The position numbers and the translations under genes are program-made. From the NCBI RefSeq assembly GCF_000174755.1, contig NZ_ACLQ01000002.1:1-64000 (forward strand): a stretch of DNA of 64,000 nucleotides. Direction: 5' to 3'. The notes under the pieces were generated by a model. That model worked only from the letters and a program-made list of their open reading frames with translations. It was not told the DNA's origin and searched no databases. This document shows, piece by piece, positions 1-9,500 of this stretch (its first letter is position 1; each line of letters begins with the position of its first letter). The stretch is from Capnocytophaga gingivalis ATCC 33624. GTDB taxonomy: Bacteria; Bacteroidota; Bacteroidia; Flavobacteriales; Flavobacteriaceae.

Positions 1-546
1 TAGCTTGTAGTAAGAGGGGTATCCTCTCCAGAATATTCCCTGATACTGCATATATTTCTTATAATCAAAATGATAAATATCACCAGAAGCAGGGATAGGC
101 GAGAGCTTACTATGGCATAGGATAGATTTGCCACATGCAGTGGGATTCAATGAATCTTTCAGAAATAGAGAAATCTTACCACTACACTTTTCTCCTTCAA
201 CTTCAGCTAAGGATACTACAAGTTGTCTCCCTTTAATATCTTCAACTACTCCAGAAAAAGTATATTCCTTATCAGGGATCAGTAGCTGCACATAATGATC
301 TTTTCTGCTTGCAGGATTATGTACATTATAACAAAGAGCTCCTATGGACAATCCACATAGAAAGATAGCTATTTTTTGAAATTTTTCTAATAGGTAGAAG
401 CAAGCCCAAAGGAATAGAATACTCCCCAAGGAGAATAATATACAGACAAAGGGAGGTAGGATACTCCATGTATCTTGTATAATAATTCCTAAGCATATCC
501 CTAAGAGGATTAGAAACAAAGGGAAATTAAAGGCTTCAGGCTTCAT
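1..546 (-). CDS. comEC: ComEC/Rec2-type DNA-uptake channel protein, N-terminal part
   Basis: Open on the minus strand from ATG at 546 to the window edge (182 codons, no stop), so only the N-terminus is present. My translation begins MKPEAFNFPLFLILLGI and shows two to three hydrophobic segments in the first 75 residues, then a soluble domain ending near YMQYQGIFWRGY. This matches the start of flavobacterial ComEC proteins (DUF4131 region followed by the competence channel). The family is thought to move single-stranded DNA across the inner membrane. The start lies about 20 bases downstream of a terminator hairpin. The channel and metallo-beta-lactamase parts lie outside the window, so the call rests on the N-terminus alone. 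Confidence 0.75.
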   Translation of the reverse strand, partial: MKPEAFNFPLFLILLGICLGIIIQDTWSILPPFVCILFSLGSILFLWACFYLLEKFQKIAIFLCGLSIGALCYNVHNPASRKDHYVQLLIPDKEYTFSGVVEDIKGRQLVVSLAEVEGEKCSGKISLFLKDSLNPTACGKSILCHSKLSPIPASGDIYHFDYKKYMQYQGIFWRGYPSYYKL

Positions 547-566
547 GATCTGGGTTAGTATAATAA

Positions 567-596
567 AAGTCAGCTACTTGAGAAAATAGCTGACTT
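567..596 (-). terminator. Rho-independent terminator of the small CxxC protein gene
   Basis: Perfect 10-bp stem AAGTCAGCTA (567-576) with TAGCTGACTT (587-596) and a 10-base loop. On the minus strand the stem is followed by TTTTATTATA. It separates the 63-residue protein gene from comEC. Confidence 0.8.
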
Positions 597-603
597 ACAT
601 AGT

Positions 604-795
604 TTATGATTTTCGACATTCTGCCTCTTCAGGGAGTCTCCCACAGAAACTGCAAGGTGTCCCCTCGGGGTTTAGGTGAGGGTTTTGGCTGGCACAAGTA
701 CCTGAAAACTTGCCATCTTTTTTAGCCCATATTTTGATAGCCATACCTAAAATACATAGGGCTAAAATAATAGATACAATGATAAACAATTTCAT
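604..795 (-). CDS. Small membrane-anchored protein with CxxC motif
   Basis: A 63-residue protein. Residues 2-22 form one hydrophobic helix; the rest is a short polar tail with a CSFCG motif plus two further cysteines (GTCASQNP and EAECRKS). Short proteins of this form are common in Flavobacteriia, usually annotated only as membrane or secreted protein. The four cysteines could bind a metal or form disulfides; this is inference. A strong terminator follows immediately, so it appears to be a single-gene unit between the gapN-like gene and comEC. Function unknown. Confidence 0.65.
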   Translation of the reverse strand: MKLFIIVSIILALCILGMAIKIWAKKDGKFSGTCASQNPHLNPEGTPCSFCGRLPEEAECRKS

Positions 796-821
796 GATAA
801 TATATTAAAAATCAAAATATT

Positions 822-2408
822 CTATAATACATAATCGTTGTGAACGAAATTGGAAATTCCCGTTTTGAGTAGGTTCTCCAAAATCTCGTTGTTATAAGGG
901 TTGTCTTTCGATGCTACGAATGTACGGATGGAGAACGAGCGGAGGGCATCATATACACTGAGCGTTCCCACAGCCGAATCTTTTCGTCCTGTAAAAGGGA
1001 ATACATCAGGGCCTCGCTGGCATAGACTATTGAGGTTCACTCGGCATACGAGATTGACCAAATTGTCAATTAGTGGGGCTAAGGTATAGATATCTTTCCC
1101 AAAGAGACTCACCTGTTGTCCATAGTGAGAGTCGGCTATCTCCTGCCTTACTTCTTCTATATCAGAGAAAAAACGAACAGGCACTACAGGACCAAATTGC
1201 TCTTCTTGGTATACACGCATATCAGGAGTTACAGGGCCTAAGACTGCTGGGAATATAAAGTTTTCACTACGTTCTCCACCTTTTTTATTCAGTATTTTAG
1301 CTCCTTTGCTTAAAGCATCATCTATCAGATCTTGGATATACTGTGGCTTGTCAGGCTCAGGTAGGGGAGTGAGTTTTACATTTAGCTCCCAAGGGTTTCC
1401 AAAAGGCAGTGCATCGACTCTTTCGGTGAACTTAGAAAGAAACTCTTCCTTGATAGCATTGTGGACATAGATGATTTTCAGAGCTGTACAACGCTGTCCG
1501 TTGAAGGTTAGAGCTCCTACGACACACTCATTTACAGCAAGTTCTATATCTGCATCAGGGAGTATAATAGCTGGGTTTTTGGCCTCCAACCCCAAGATAA
1601 GTCGCAAGCGATTCTTGTGAGGATGTTTGTCCTGAAGAGCGATTGCTGAGCGGCTATTGCCTATAAGGGCTAAGACATCTACACGGCCCGTTTCCATGAT
1701 AGGAGTAGCAATCTCTCGCCCACGTCCGAAGATAATATTGATAACCCCTTTTGGGAAACATTCTTTGAAAATCTCTAACAAAGGAGTGATGAGTAGTACT
1801 CCATACTTGGGCGGCTTATAGATAACTGTATTTCCCATAAGAAGTGCGGGTATTAGCAGTGCAAAAGCCTCATTAAGCGGATAATTATAGGGGCCTAAGC
1901 ACAATACAATTCCCAGAGGGCCTCGGCGAATATGAGCGTATACGCCATCCCTTTTCTGAAAATGTGCACTATCACGATCTAGCTTTTTATACTCCTCTAT
2001 GGTATCATAGATATACTCAATAGTACGGTCAAATTCTTTTTGAGATTCACTAATAGTCTTCCCAATCTCCCACATCATCAGATGGATGACTTCATCCCGT
2101 TTGGTCTTCATCTTCTCAGTGAATCGCTCTAAGATTTCTATACGATCCCTAACTCTCATGGTAGCCCATAAACCATTTCCTTTCCCAAAAGCATTGGCAG
2201 CAGCCTCCAAGGCTTCCAAGGCTTGTTCTTTGTCCAAGTGAGGCACACTACCTACCAATGTGGGTGCATACACTTCGGTAGAGGAAATAGTGGAATAGAC
2301 TTCATCATAAGCACCTGTCCACTCCCTAAGCTCTCCATTGATTAAATAGGTCTTATGTTGCAAAGGGTTACAGATGTAAGCCTTTGGAATAGGTTGAAAT
2401 TCAGACAT
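822..2408 (-). CDS. gapN: NADP-dependent glyceraldehyde-3-phosphate dehydrogenase-like aldehyde dehydrogenase
   Basis: A 528-residue protein of the aldehyde dehydrogenase superfamily. Catalytic Cys307 sits in [10 protein letters not shown], the general-base Glu275 in LGLEAKNP, and the conserved Asn175 in [10 protein letters not shown]. The C-terminal stretch with [16 protein letters not shown] and [14 protein letters not shown] is typical of non-phosphorylating GAPDH (GapN) in Bacteroidota. GapN oxidises glyceraldehyde-3-phosphate to 3-phosphoglycerate with NADP+, bypassing ATP formation and supplying NADPH. Full length and ordinary composition. Substrate assignment rests on family resemblance; another aldehyde substrate is possible. 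Confidence 0.85.
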   Translation of the reverse strand: MSEFQPIPKAYICNPLQHKTYLINGELREWTGAYDEVYSTISSTEVYAPTLVGSVPHLDKEQALEALEAAANAFGKGNGLWATMRVRDRIEILERFTEKMKTKRDEVIHLMMWEIGKTISESQKEFDRTIEYIYDTIEEYKKLDRDSAHFQKRDGVYAHIRRGPLGIVLCLGPYNYPLNEAFALLIPALLMGNTVIYKPPKYGVLLITPLLEIFKECFPKGVINIIFGRGREIATPIMETGRVDVLALIGNSRSAIALQDKHPHKNRLRLILGLEAKNPAIILPDADIELAVNECVVGALTFNGQRCTALKIIYVHNAIKEEFLSKFTERVDALPFGNPWELNVKLTPLPEPDKPQYIQDLIDDALSKGAKILNKKGGERSENFIFPAVLGPVTPDMRVYQEEQFGPVVPVRFFSDIEEVRQEIADSHYGQQVSLFGKDIYTLAPLIDNLVNLVCRVNLNSLCQRGPDVFPFTGRKDSAVGTLSVYDALRSFSIRTFVASKDNPYNNEILENLLKTGISNFVHNDYVL

Positions 2409-2436
2409 TTTTTAGTTTATATTTTAATATTCTATT

Positions 2437-2619
2437 TTATACCCTCCCTTTTAGAGAATCGAATACCCAAGCGATGGCTAAGAAACCAGCTCCTGTGGTA
2501 GCAAATCCCCATCCTGCAACTTCCTCATAACGAAAAATACCCAATCCTATGAGAATTAGTCCGAATAGAATCATGATAAGGGTAGCGTATCCTAAAACAG
2601 AATTCTTATTTAAACTCAT
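2437..2619 (-). CDS. Small two-helix membrane protein (CAL67264-like)
   Basis: A 60-residue protein with two hydrophobic helices (about 9-28 and 34-53) joined by a short FRYEEVAGWG loop and ending in a basic tail KGRV. The pattern VLGYATLIMI...GIFRYEEVAGWGF...AIAWVFDSLKGRV matches a small membrane protein family I recall from flavobacteria (CAL67264 family); recognition is from memory. It ends 28 bases before the gapN-like gene on the same strand and could be co-transcribed with it. Function unknown. Confidence 0.7.
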   Translation of the reverse strand: MSLNKNSVLGYATLIMILFGLILIGLGIFRYEEVAGWGFATTGAGFLAIAWVFDSLKGRV

Positions 2620-2666
2620 AATAGTTGTAATAAAGTTTGTATTTTATTTTTTGGCGAAAACAGTGA

Positions 2667-3779
2667 CTACTCTTGAGCAGGTACTGCAGATCTATTTTTC
2701 ATAGCTTTCATAAAATCCTTAGCAAAAATAGTGCCAATTCCTATAACAATTCCTAAAAAGCTCCAAATGGCAATGATCATTCCTTTTTTAGGTTTTGATT
2801 TTTCCAAAGGAATACTTACAGGCTCTATAGTAATGAAAGCAGGCGTATCTTCTTGAACTTTTATTTTTTGGTTTTCATACTGCTTAGCCAGTTCTACATA
2901 GAGATTATAGGCCAAGTTATAGTCAGATTGTAGTTGTGACTGTCGTGTCATAGGTACTGCTGTGATAAGCCCCCTATTACTGTCCTGAAAGGCTGCCAAT
3001 CGGATTTGTTTTTCCTTGAAAGATTTTTCAGCTTCTTCGTATTGCTTTTGTATAAATTCTAATTGTTTTTTAGCCTTACGTGTTTTGAACTCAATGATAG
3101 TTTCTTGAAGATAGTTTTTTGCTTGTTCAAGCATTTGAGCCGCAGCTACAGGATCTTCCATGGAGAAAGAAAGACTTACAGTATTGTCTTTGTCATTATT
3201 GGTAATTTTTAGTTGGCTTTTCAAAAGTCCAAAAAGACCTTTTTCTTCATGGGTGAGAGGATACACCTCTAAGGTATCTTTTTCTGAGGTAGTATACTGT
3301 GGAGTGTTTTCCTCAGAAGGAGTAACCTTATCTACGATAAGAGAGGGGAGTCCTATGGTATATTTCTGTATTACATCTAAGAAATTTCCCTTATCATATT
3401 TTTGGTAATATTCCTGATAAGTAATAGGTGTATTACTTTGTTGTACTTTGATGCGGGCTTGTATCATTTTCCGAAGGAAAGGAATGCTCTGAGCAATACT
3501 GGTGTAAAGCTTAGGAGAGATAAGGTCAGAGCTCCCACTGCTGAGGTTGATTCCAGCCAAAGAAGCTAAACCAGAGAGACTTCCTCCAGCAGCCGCATTG
3601 TTTTCCTGAGCCAGTACAAGTGAAGTGGCTGTGTATTCCTTCTTAGAAAAAATGGCTATAAAGACTCCTATAACAAAGAAAACTAAGAAACACTTAAAAA
3701 TTGTCTTTTTCCCTTGCACTATCTTTTGTAGGAGTGCAAGCAAATCTATTTCATCATCTTTTTGAATATCCTGACTCAT
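2667..3779 (-). CDS. Wzz-type chain-length determinant / polysaccharide co-polymerase
   Basis: A 370-residue protein with a transmembrane helix at about residues 31-48, a long periplasmic region with a coiled coil (about 225-310), and a second helix at about 334-352 preceded by a proline-rich stretch (EPVSIPLEKSKPKKG). This is the Wzz/PCP fold, which sets chain length or couples export of surface polysaccharide. No tyrosine-kinase domain is attached, unlike Wzc. It starts 2 bases after the SLBB export gene ends, so the two are one operon. The rest of a capsule locus is not adjacent. Confidence 0.88.
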   Translation of the reverse strand: MSQDIQKDDEIDLLALLQKIVQGKKTIFKCFLVFFVIGVFIAIFSKKEYTATSLVLAQENNAAAGGSLSGLASLAGINLSSGSSDLISPKLYTSIAQSIPFLRKMIQARIKVQQSNTPITYQEYYQKYDKGNFLDVIQKYTIGLPSLIVDKVTPSEENTPQYTTSEKDTLEVYPLTHEEKGLFGLLKSQLKITNNDKDNTVSLSFSMEDPVAAAQMLEQAKNYLQETIIEFKTRKAKKQLEFIQKQYEEAEKSFKEKQIRLAAFQDSNRGLITAVPMTRQSQLQSDYNLAYNLYVELAKQYENQKIKVQEDTPAFITIEPVSIPLEKSKPKKGMIIAIWSFLGIVIGIGTIFAKDFMKAMKNRSAVPAQE

Positions 3780-3781
3780 AA

Positions 3782-6298
3782 TTATTTGAATGTATTATAG
3801 ATTAAAATAGCTAAAGTGGTTAGAGCCGTGGTGATACTTACTGTTTCAGTAGTGGTAAGTCCTTTCTTCTCAGGTTTTTCAGGAACGATAACAACAGCTC
3901 CAGGAGCTACTTTAGGATAGCTCTTAAAGAAAAGAAAGCGGTTGGTTCCTTTTACATCTCCATTGGCATACATTACATACACCGATTTTTTTTGAGCTTT
4001 GTCAGAGAAGCCTCCTGCACTATTGATATATGATCGAGTGGATTTTCCTTTTTCATAACGTACTAAGGAAGGAGCCAGTACCAATCCTTTAACCTCAACA
4101 GTTTGTTTTTCAGAAGGAACAATAAGTACATCTCCATCCTTGAGGATTAGATCTTGGTAGGAACCTTTGTGTTCCATGATCTTCTTTAGATTGATTCCTA
4201 CACGATATTCAGAGAGTTCTTCCTCCTCAGTATCTTCTTCCTGATTTACTTTCTTAGTCTTTGTAGTATCTTTGTCTTTATTCTTATCCTTATCCTTATC
4301 CTCATCAGTATTTTTTGTCTCAATAATGGATAATTCTTTATCAATTTTCTTTAGTTCATTGAGTCTTTTCTCTTGAGTTTTTTCATCTTTTTCCTTTCCC
4401 TTTTTTCTAACCAAGGTAGCTCCTTCTATATAGGCATAAGGAGCTAAGCCTCCAGCACGTTCTATAAGGTTAGAGATACGTTCTTCTTTGGAAAGGATGG
4501 CATAGAACCCAGGGAAAGAAACTTCTCCCTCTACTTTTACAATCTGCTGAGGAGTATATCCTTGTTGGTAGCGAACAGTAACAATGTCATTAGGCTCCAG
4601 CTCTATAGTTTCTGTGGGGACTCCCTCAGATAGGGTGATGTCATATACCTTACTGATAGTTTTGAAGTTAGTATCATTGAGCTGTCGTGCTACTTGTAGA
4701 TGTGTCTTGTCTGCATTTTCAGTGAAACCACCTGCCATAATCACTAAATCTTCAGCTTTGAGTCCCTTAGCAAAAGGAAACTTCTGTGGTTTGCGTACAG
4801 CTCCTTCTATACGTACCATAGGTTTTATACTCAAGCTGTCTTTGCCATATACATGTAGACTATCATTGGGTTGTAAGGCTATGGTTTGCTTTTTATCTAA
4901 GATGTCTTTAAGAGAAAAATTGACACTCTGTCTATCCACTCTATCAATAGTTCTAAAGAGAATAGCTCGATTGAGATAAGCTTCATCACGTACTCCAGCG
5001 GCTCTATTGATGAGGTCTAAGGCAGTCATACCCTCTGAATAGGCATAATTCCCTGGCTGGTATACTGCACCTGTGATACTAAGTTTGTTGTGGAAAATAT
5101 CTGAAAGGCGGTGTACCAATAGCTTGTCACCACCTTGCATAGAAAAACTTTGTGCTTGGCTAAGAGAGACTTCTTTTACTTCGCGCTTAGCTCCAACGAT
5201 ACGTTCTACTATTAAATTATCCTTGTATGCATTGGACTTGAATCCGCCAAAATAGTCTATTAGAGCCGTAAGTTTTTCTCCATCTTTTACCTCATAGAGT
5301 CCTTCTCTTTTTACAAATCCGATCACTTCCACTTGGTTTTTGTAAGGAGGGACAATGATAACGTCTTGGTCAAGAAGGTTGATATTCCCTTCTTGTGAAC
5401 CTTTGAGTAAGAAACTATAGATATCCAAGTGAGCAACAGTTTTTCCTCCACGGACTACCTCAATATTTCTAAAAGAACCATTCTCAGTGGGGCCTCCACT
5501 AGCATAGAGTGCATTGATGACGGTAGATAGGGCACTGAGAGAGTAAGTGCCTGGTGCTTCTACTTCGCCAATGATATTGACTTTCACAGTACGGATGTTG
5601 GCTATAGAAACTCCAGTGTATACTTTGGAATAACTCCCTTCTGGAGCAGAAATACCTGCGTATATTTTGCGTAAAGCACTATTGATTTTCGCCTTAGCTT
5701 CTACGAAATTAAGACCTCCTACATGGACTTTTCCAGCCATAGGAAGGATAATATTTCCTTGGTTATCTACCTTTTGTGTAGTAGAGCTCTCAGCAGCTCC
5801 CCATACTTCTACCAAGAGTTCATCTCCTGTGTTGATGATGTAGCTCTCAGGAGTAGGCACATTGATTGTAGGACTGAAGGAAATCTTAGGATTTTGGAAA
5901 AAGTCATACCCAAAGACACGGCTTTTCTTTGCAGGTGCCAAGGTATCTCTTTTGTATTCCTTACCTGTACGTCCAAAGATTTCTTGTTCTGGAGTGTTAT
6001 TCTTGTTGGTTGTAGTATTTTTCTTATTATTTGTAGAGGAAGAAAGTGTCATGATACGTTGGCGCAGCTTATTGATCTGGGAGACAGGAACTCCTTTTAC
6101 TCGAGCAGCTGTTTCCAAGTCTGTAATAGAGTATCCTTGGGCTTGTACTTTATCCCAAAAAGCCTGTATCTGCTCATTGGAGAGCTGATCCACATTGATA
6201 TAGGAGAGCTGATCCAAATTCAGATTCTGTATCTGTGCCGAAATGGGCATAGAAATCCCTACACTTAAAAAAAGAAAAAATACTATTTTCCTAATCAT
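3782..6298 (-). CDS. Wza-like SLBB-domain polysaccharide export protein
   Basis: An 838-residue protein with a signal peptide (about 1-21). A polysaccharide-export domain near residues 150-225 (YIINTGDELLVEVWGA) is followed by several SLBB repeats, seen as recurring V-x-G-x-V/A-x-x-P-G-x-Y modules (EVEAPGTY, FVKREGLY, AVYQPGNY, EVSFPGFY). A C-terminal hydrophobic segment (about 818-836) may anchor it. Such proteins form the outer-membrane channel for capsule or exopolysaccharide. A charged low-complexity insert rich in Asp-Lys lies near residue 675, encoded by hexanucleotide repeats. It is the first gene of a two-gene operon with the Wzz homologue. Confidence 0.9.
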   Translation of the reverse strand: MIRKIVFFLFLSVGISMPISAQIQNLNLDQLSYINVDQLSNEQIQAFWDKVQAQGYSITDLETAARVKGVPVSQINKLRQRIMTLSSSTNNKKNTTTNKNNTPEQEIFGRTGKEYKRDTLAPAKKSRVFGYDFFQNPKISFSPTINVPTPESYIINTGDELLVEVWGAAESSTTQKVDNQGNIILPMAGKVHVGGLNFVEAKAKINSALRKIYAGISAPEGSYSKVYTGVSIANIRTVKVNIIGEVEAPGTYSLSALSTVINALYASGGPTENGSFRNIEVVRGGKTVAHLDIYSFLLKGSQEGNINLLDQDVIIVPPYKNQVEVIGFVKREGLYEVKDGEKLTALIDYFGGFKSNAYKDNLIVERIVGAKREVKEVSLSQAQSFSMQGGDKLLVHRLSDIFHNKLSITGAVYQPGNYAYSEGMTALDLINRAAGVRDEAYLNRAILFRTIDRVDRQSVNFSLKDILDKKQTIALQPNDSLHVYGKDSLSIKPMVRIEGAVRKPQKFPFAKGLKAEDLVIMAGGFTENADKTHLQVARQLNDTNFKTISKVYDITLSEGVPTETIELEPNDIVTVRYQQGYTPQQIVKVEGEVSFPGFYAILSKEERISNLIERAGGLAPYAYIEGATLVRKKGKEKDEKTQEKRLNELKKIDKELSIIETKNTDEDKDKDKNKDKDTTKTKKVNQEEDTEEEELSEYRVGINLKKIMEHKGSYQDLILKDGDVLIVPSEKQTVEVKGLVLAPSLVRYEKGKSTRSYINSAGGFSDKAQKKSVYVMYANGDVKGTNRFLFFKSYPKVAPGAVVIVPEKPEKKGLTTTETVSITTALTTLAILIYNTFK

Positions 6299-6322
6299 TG
6301 TTTGCTGTTTTTAATCAGAGTG

Positions 6323-6330
6323 CAAATATA
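6323..6330 (-). promoter_or_regulatory. Bacteroidota -7 box upstream of the SLBB export gene
   Basis: TATATTTG on the minus strand, 25 bases before the start codon, fits the -7 consensus TAnnTTTG. No clear TTTG -33 element was found at the usual distance. Confidence 0.55.
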
Positions 6331-6561
6331 CTTCCTTTATCTGAAAAAATAAAATTTTTTAAGGATTAATTACTCCTTTGAGGTTTCATAAGTACCTGTA
6401 AGCTATTCTTAGAGGAATATGAGATTATCTAATGTCCTGTATGCTAATATCTTGTAGAAAATAGTTGAGAAAACATATTTACTATAAAGTCTTAGAAAGC
6501 AAAAGCACAATTAATAATCAATATTGCAAATCAAGAGCAAACGAAAGAATGAGAAACCTTA

Positions 6562-9500
6562 CTATTCAATCTCAGAATTTTCCTCTATTATGATTTCTGT
6601 ATCTAGAGCAAGGGTAGGCTTTTCTTCTTGTAAGGTATTGAGCCAACGATCTTCGTCATTAATACGATAGGGCATATGAGAGGCAGAAAGCCAATCGAAG
6701 AGTTCCTTGCTGATAGCTATTTTAGAATGGGGGCAGTTCAGCGTCAATTCGATTTTTTTTTTCTCATTTTCTCCAATGATAAGGAAACTTATAGGAGTAT
6801 TTCCCTGAAATTCCTGAAGAAACTCCTTGAAAGCATCAATATTTACTTTATTGATTTCTTTTAGTTCGGTGGCTATCTGCAACTTACGTACGAGACTAAG
6901 GGTGTTTTCTAAGAAATCAACAAAAGTAAAGTTCATCTTAGGGGCACTTCGGATTCCCTCTTTATTGACATAGCCCGGGCTGATATGTGCTTTGATGAAA
7001 ACGAATTGGTTTTCACATAGGAAATGACGAAACTTGAGGTATTCCTCTCCAAAGATACGGAACTCAGCCCCTCCACTATAGTCTTCTATAGTGAAGAGCC
7101 CCCAGCCCTTACCGGTCTTACTGGTTTTATGTTCTATTTTAGTAATAATTCCTCCAAATCTAACTTCTTGATTTTCAAATCTTTCAATTCCTTCAGCGAG
7201 CTCTATAACTTCTTTGTTGCAGAGGTACTTTAATTGGTAATGGAAGATATCCAAAGGGTGTCCAGAGATATAGATCCCGACAACTTCTTTTTCACGATGA
7301 AGTTTTTCCATAGGACTCCATTCCTCTGTTTTGGGCATTTTGGGTTCTGGGAATTGGGTTTCAGGACTGTCTCCAAAGAGGCTCAGTTGTATCGACTTAG
7401 CACTTTCTTGTGCCTTGGCACCATAGCGGAGTATTTTCTCTAAGAAAACCATATTCTCTGAGGGTTCTTGGTGGAAAAACTGTGCCCGATGTACCTCTGG
7501 AAAAGAGTCAAATCCTCCAGCTAAAACAAGGCTCTCGAAAGCCTTCTTGTTGGCTGACTTGAGGTCTATACGTTTTACCATATCAAAGACAGATTTGTAA
7601 GGGCCAGACTTTCTGGTCTCTACAATTGTATCTACCGCAGCCTTGCCTAATCCCTTGACAGCTCCCATTCCAAAACGTATAGCTCCCTCTTTGTTTACAG
7701 TGAATTTATATTCAGATTCGTTCACATCGGGGCTGAGTACCTTGATTCCCATACGGTGACATTCGGAAAGGAAAAAACTGATGGACTTGATATCGTTCAT
7801 GTTGTTGGAGAGCACTGCCGCCATGAATTCAGCTGGATAGTTTGCCTTCAGGTAGGCTGTCTGGTAGGCAATCCATGCATAACAAGTGGAGTGTGACTTA
7901 TTGAAGGCATAGCTGGCAAAGGCTTCCCAGTCTTTCCATATCTTTTCCAGAGTCTCGGCAGGATGCCCTTTTTTACCTCCTCCTTCGATAAACTTAGGCT
8001 TCATCTCGGCCAAGACATCCTTGAGTTTTTTTCCCATTGCCTTTCTGAGCTTATCGGCTTCCCCCTTAGTGAAACCAGCCAACTTTTGAGAAAGAAGCAT
8101 TACCTGTTCTTGGTATACAGTGATCCCATAGGTATCCTTGAGGTATTCTTCCATATCAGCCAAGTCGTAAGTGATAGGTTCCTTCCCGTGCTTACGATGG
8201 ATAAAACTTGGGATATAATCCATAGGTCCTGGTCGGTAGAGGGCATTCATAGCGATAAGATCCCCGAAAACAGTAGGCTTGAGCTCTCGCATGTGTTTTT
8301 GCATACCAGGGGATTCGTATTGGAAAATGCCAATGGTCTCACCACGCTGAAAGAGCTCATAGGTGGGGACATCATCTAAGGGAATTTCTTCTATATCCAG
8401 AGTGATGTTATGTCGTTTTTGGATCAAAGATACCGCATCCTTAAGGATAGTTAGGGTCTTTAGTCCCAAGAAGTCCATCTTCAGTAGTCCTGCACTCTCC
8501 ACAACAGAGTTGTCGAACTGGGTAACGAATAGGTCTGAGTCCTTGGCAAGCATCACAGGAACGAAGTTGGTGATATCATCGGGAGTGATGATAACCCCAC
8601 AGGCATGAATTCCTGTATTACGCACTGATCCTTCCAAGATACAAGCTTGTTGTACTGTCTTGGCAGCCAGATCATGCCCTTGTGCAATTTTCTTCAGTTC
8701 AGTGACTTTTGGGAAATCACTCCCTACCTTTTCCTTAAGTTCTTCATCAGGGAGAGAAAAGATTTTTTTGAGAGAAATATTAGGAACAAGTTTGGCAATC
8801 TGGTCAGCATCCTTCAGCGGAAGATCTAAAACACGTGCAGTATCTCTTATAGATGATTTAGCAGCCATAGTGCCATAGGTAGATATTTGAGCTACTTGGT
8901 TGGCTCCATATTTACCTATTACATAGTCCAATACCCGACCACGTCCGTCATCCTCGAAGTCAATATCAATATCGGGCATGCTCACACGATCGGGGTTGAG
9001 AAAACGCTCAAAAAGTAGGTCGTAAGCGATAGGGTCTATATTGGTGATTCCCAAACAGTAAGCCACAGCAGAACCCGCAGCAGACCCACGCCCAGGGCCT
9101 ACAGAGACTCCCATATTACGCGCGGCAGTGATGAAGTCTTCCACAATGAGGAAGTATCCAGGATATCCTGTTTTTTCTATAATAGAAAGCTCAAAATCAA
9201 TACGTTCTCGAATTTCGTCAGTAAGCTCTTTATAGCGCTTTTCGGCACCTATGTAAGTGAGGTGTCTTAGATATTTATTTTCTCCCTTTTTGCCTGTCGG
9301 GTCATCCTCTACTTGAAATTCCTTGGGAATGGAAAATTTAGGCAAAAGAATATCTCGTGCCAGTTCGTAAGGAGTAATTTTGTCAATAATCTCTTGTATG
9401 GAAAGAATTGCCTCAGGGATATCCTTGAAGAGTTCTTTCATCTGTTCGGAGGATTTAAAATAATATTCCTCATTGGGCAGCCCATTGCGGAAACCTCGCC

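Noticed and set aside
5723-6268. 181-codon plus-strand reading frame
   Set aside because: It lies opposite the SLBB exporter gene, which has a signal peptide and recognisable domains; this is a shadow frame.
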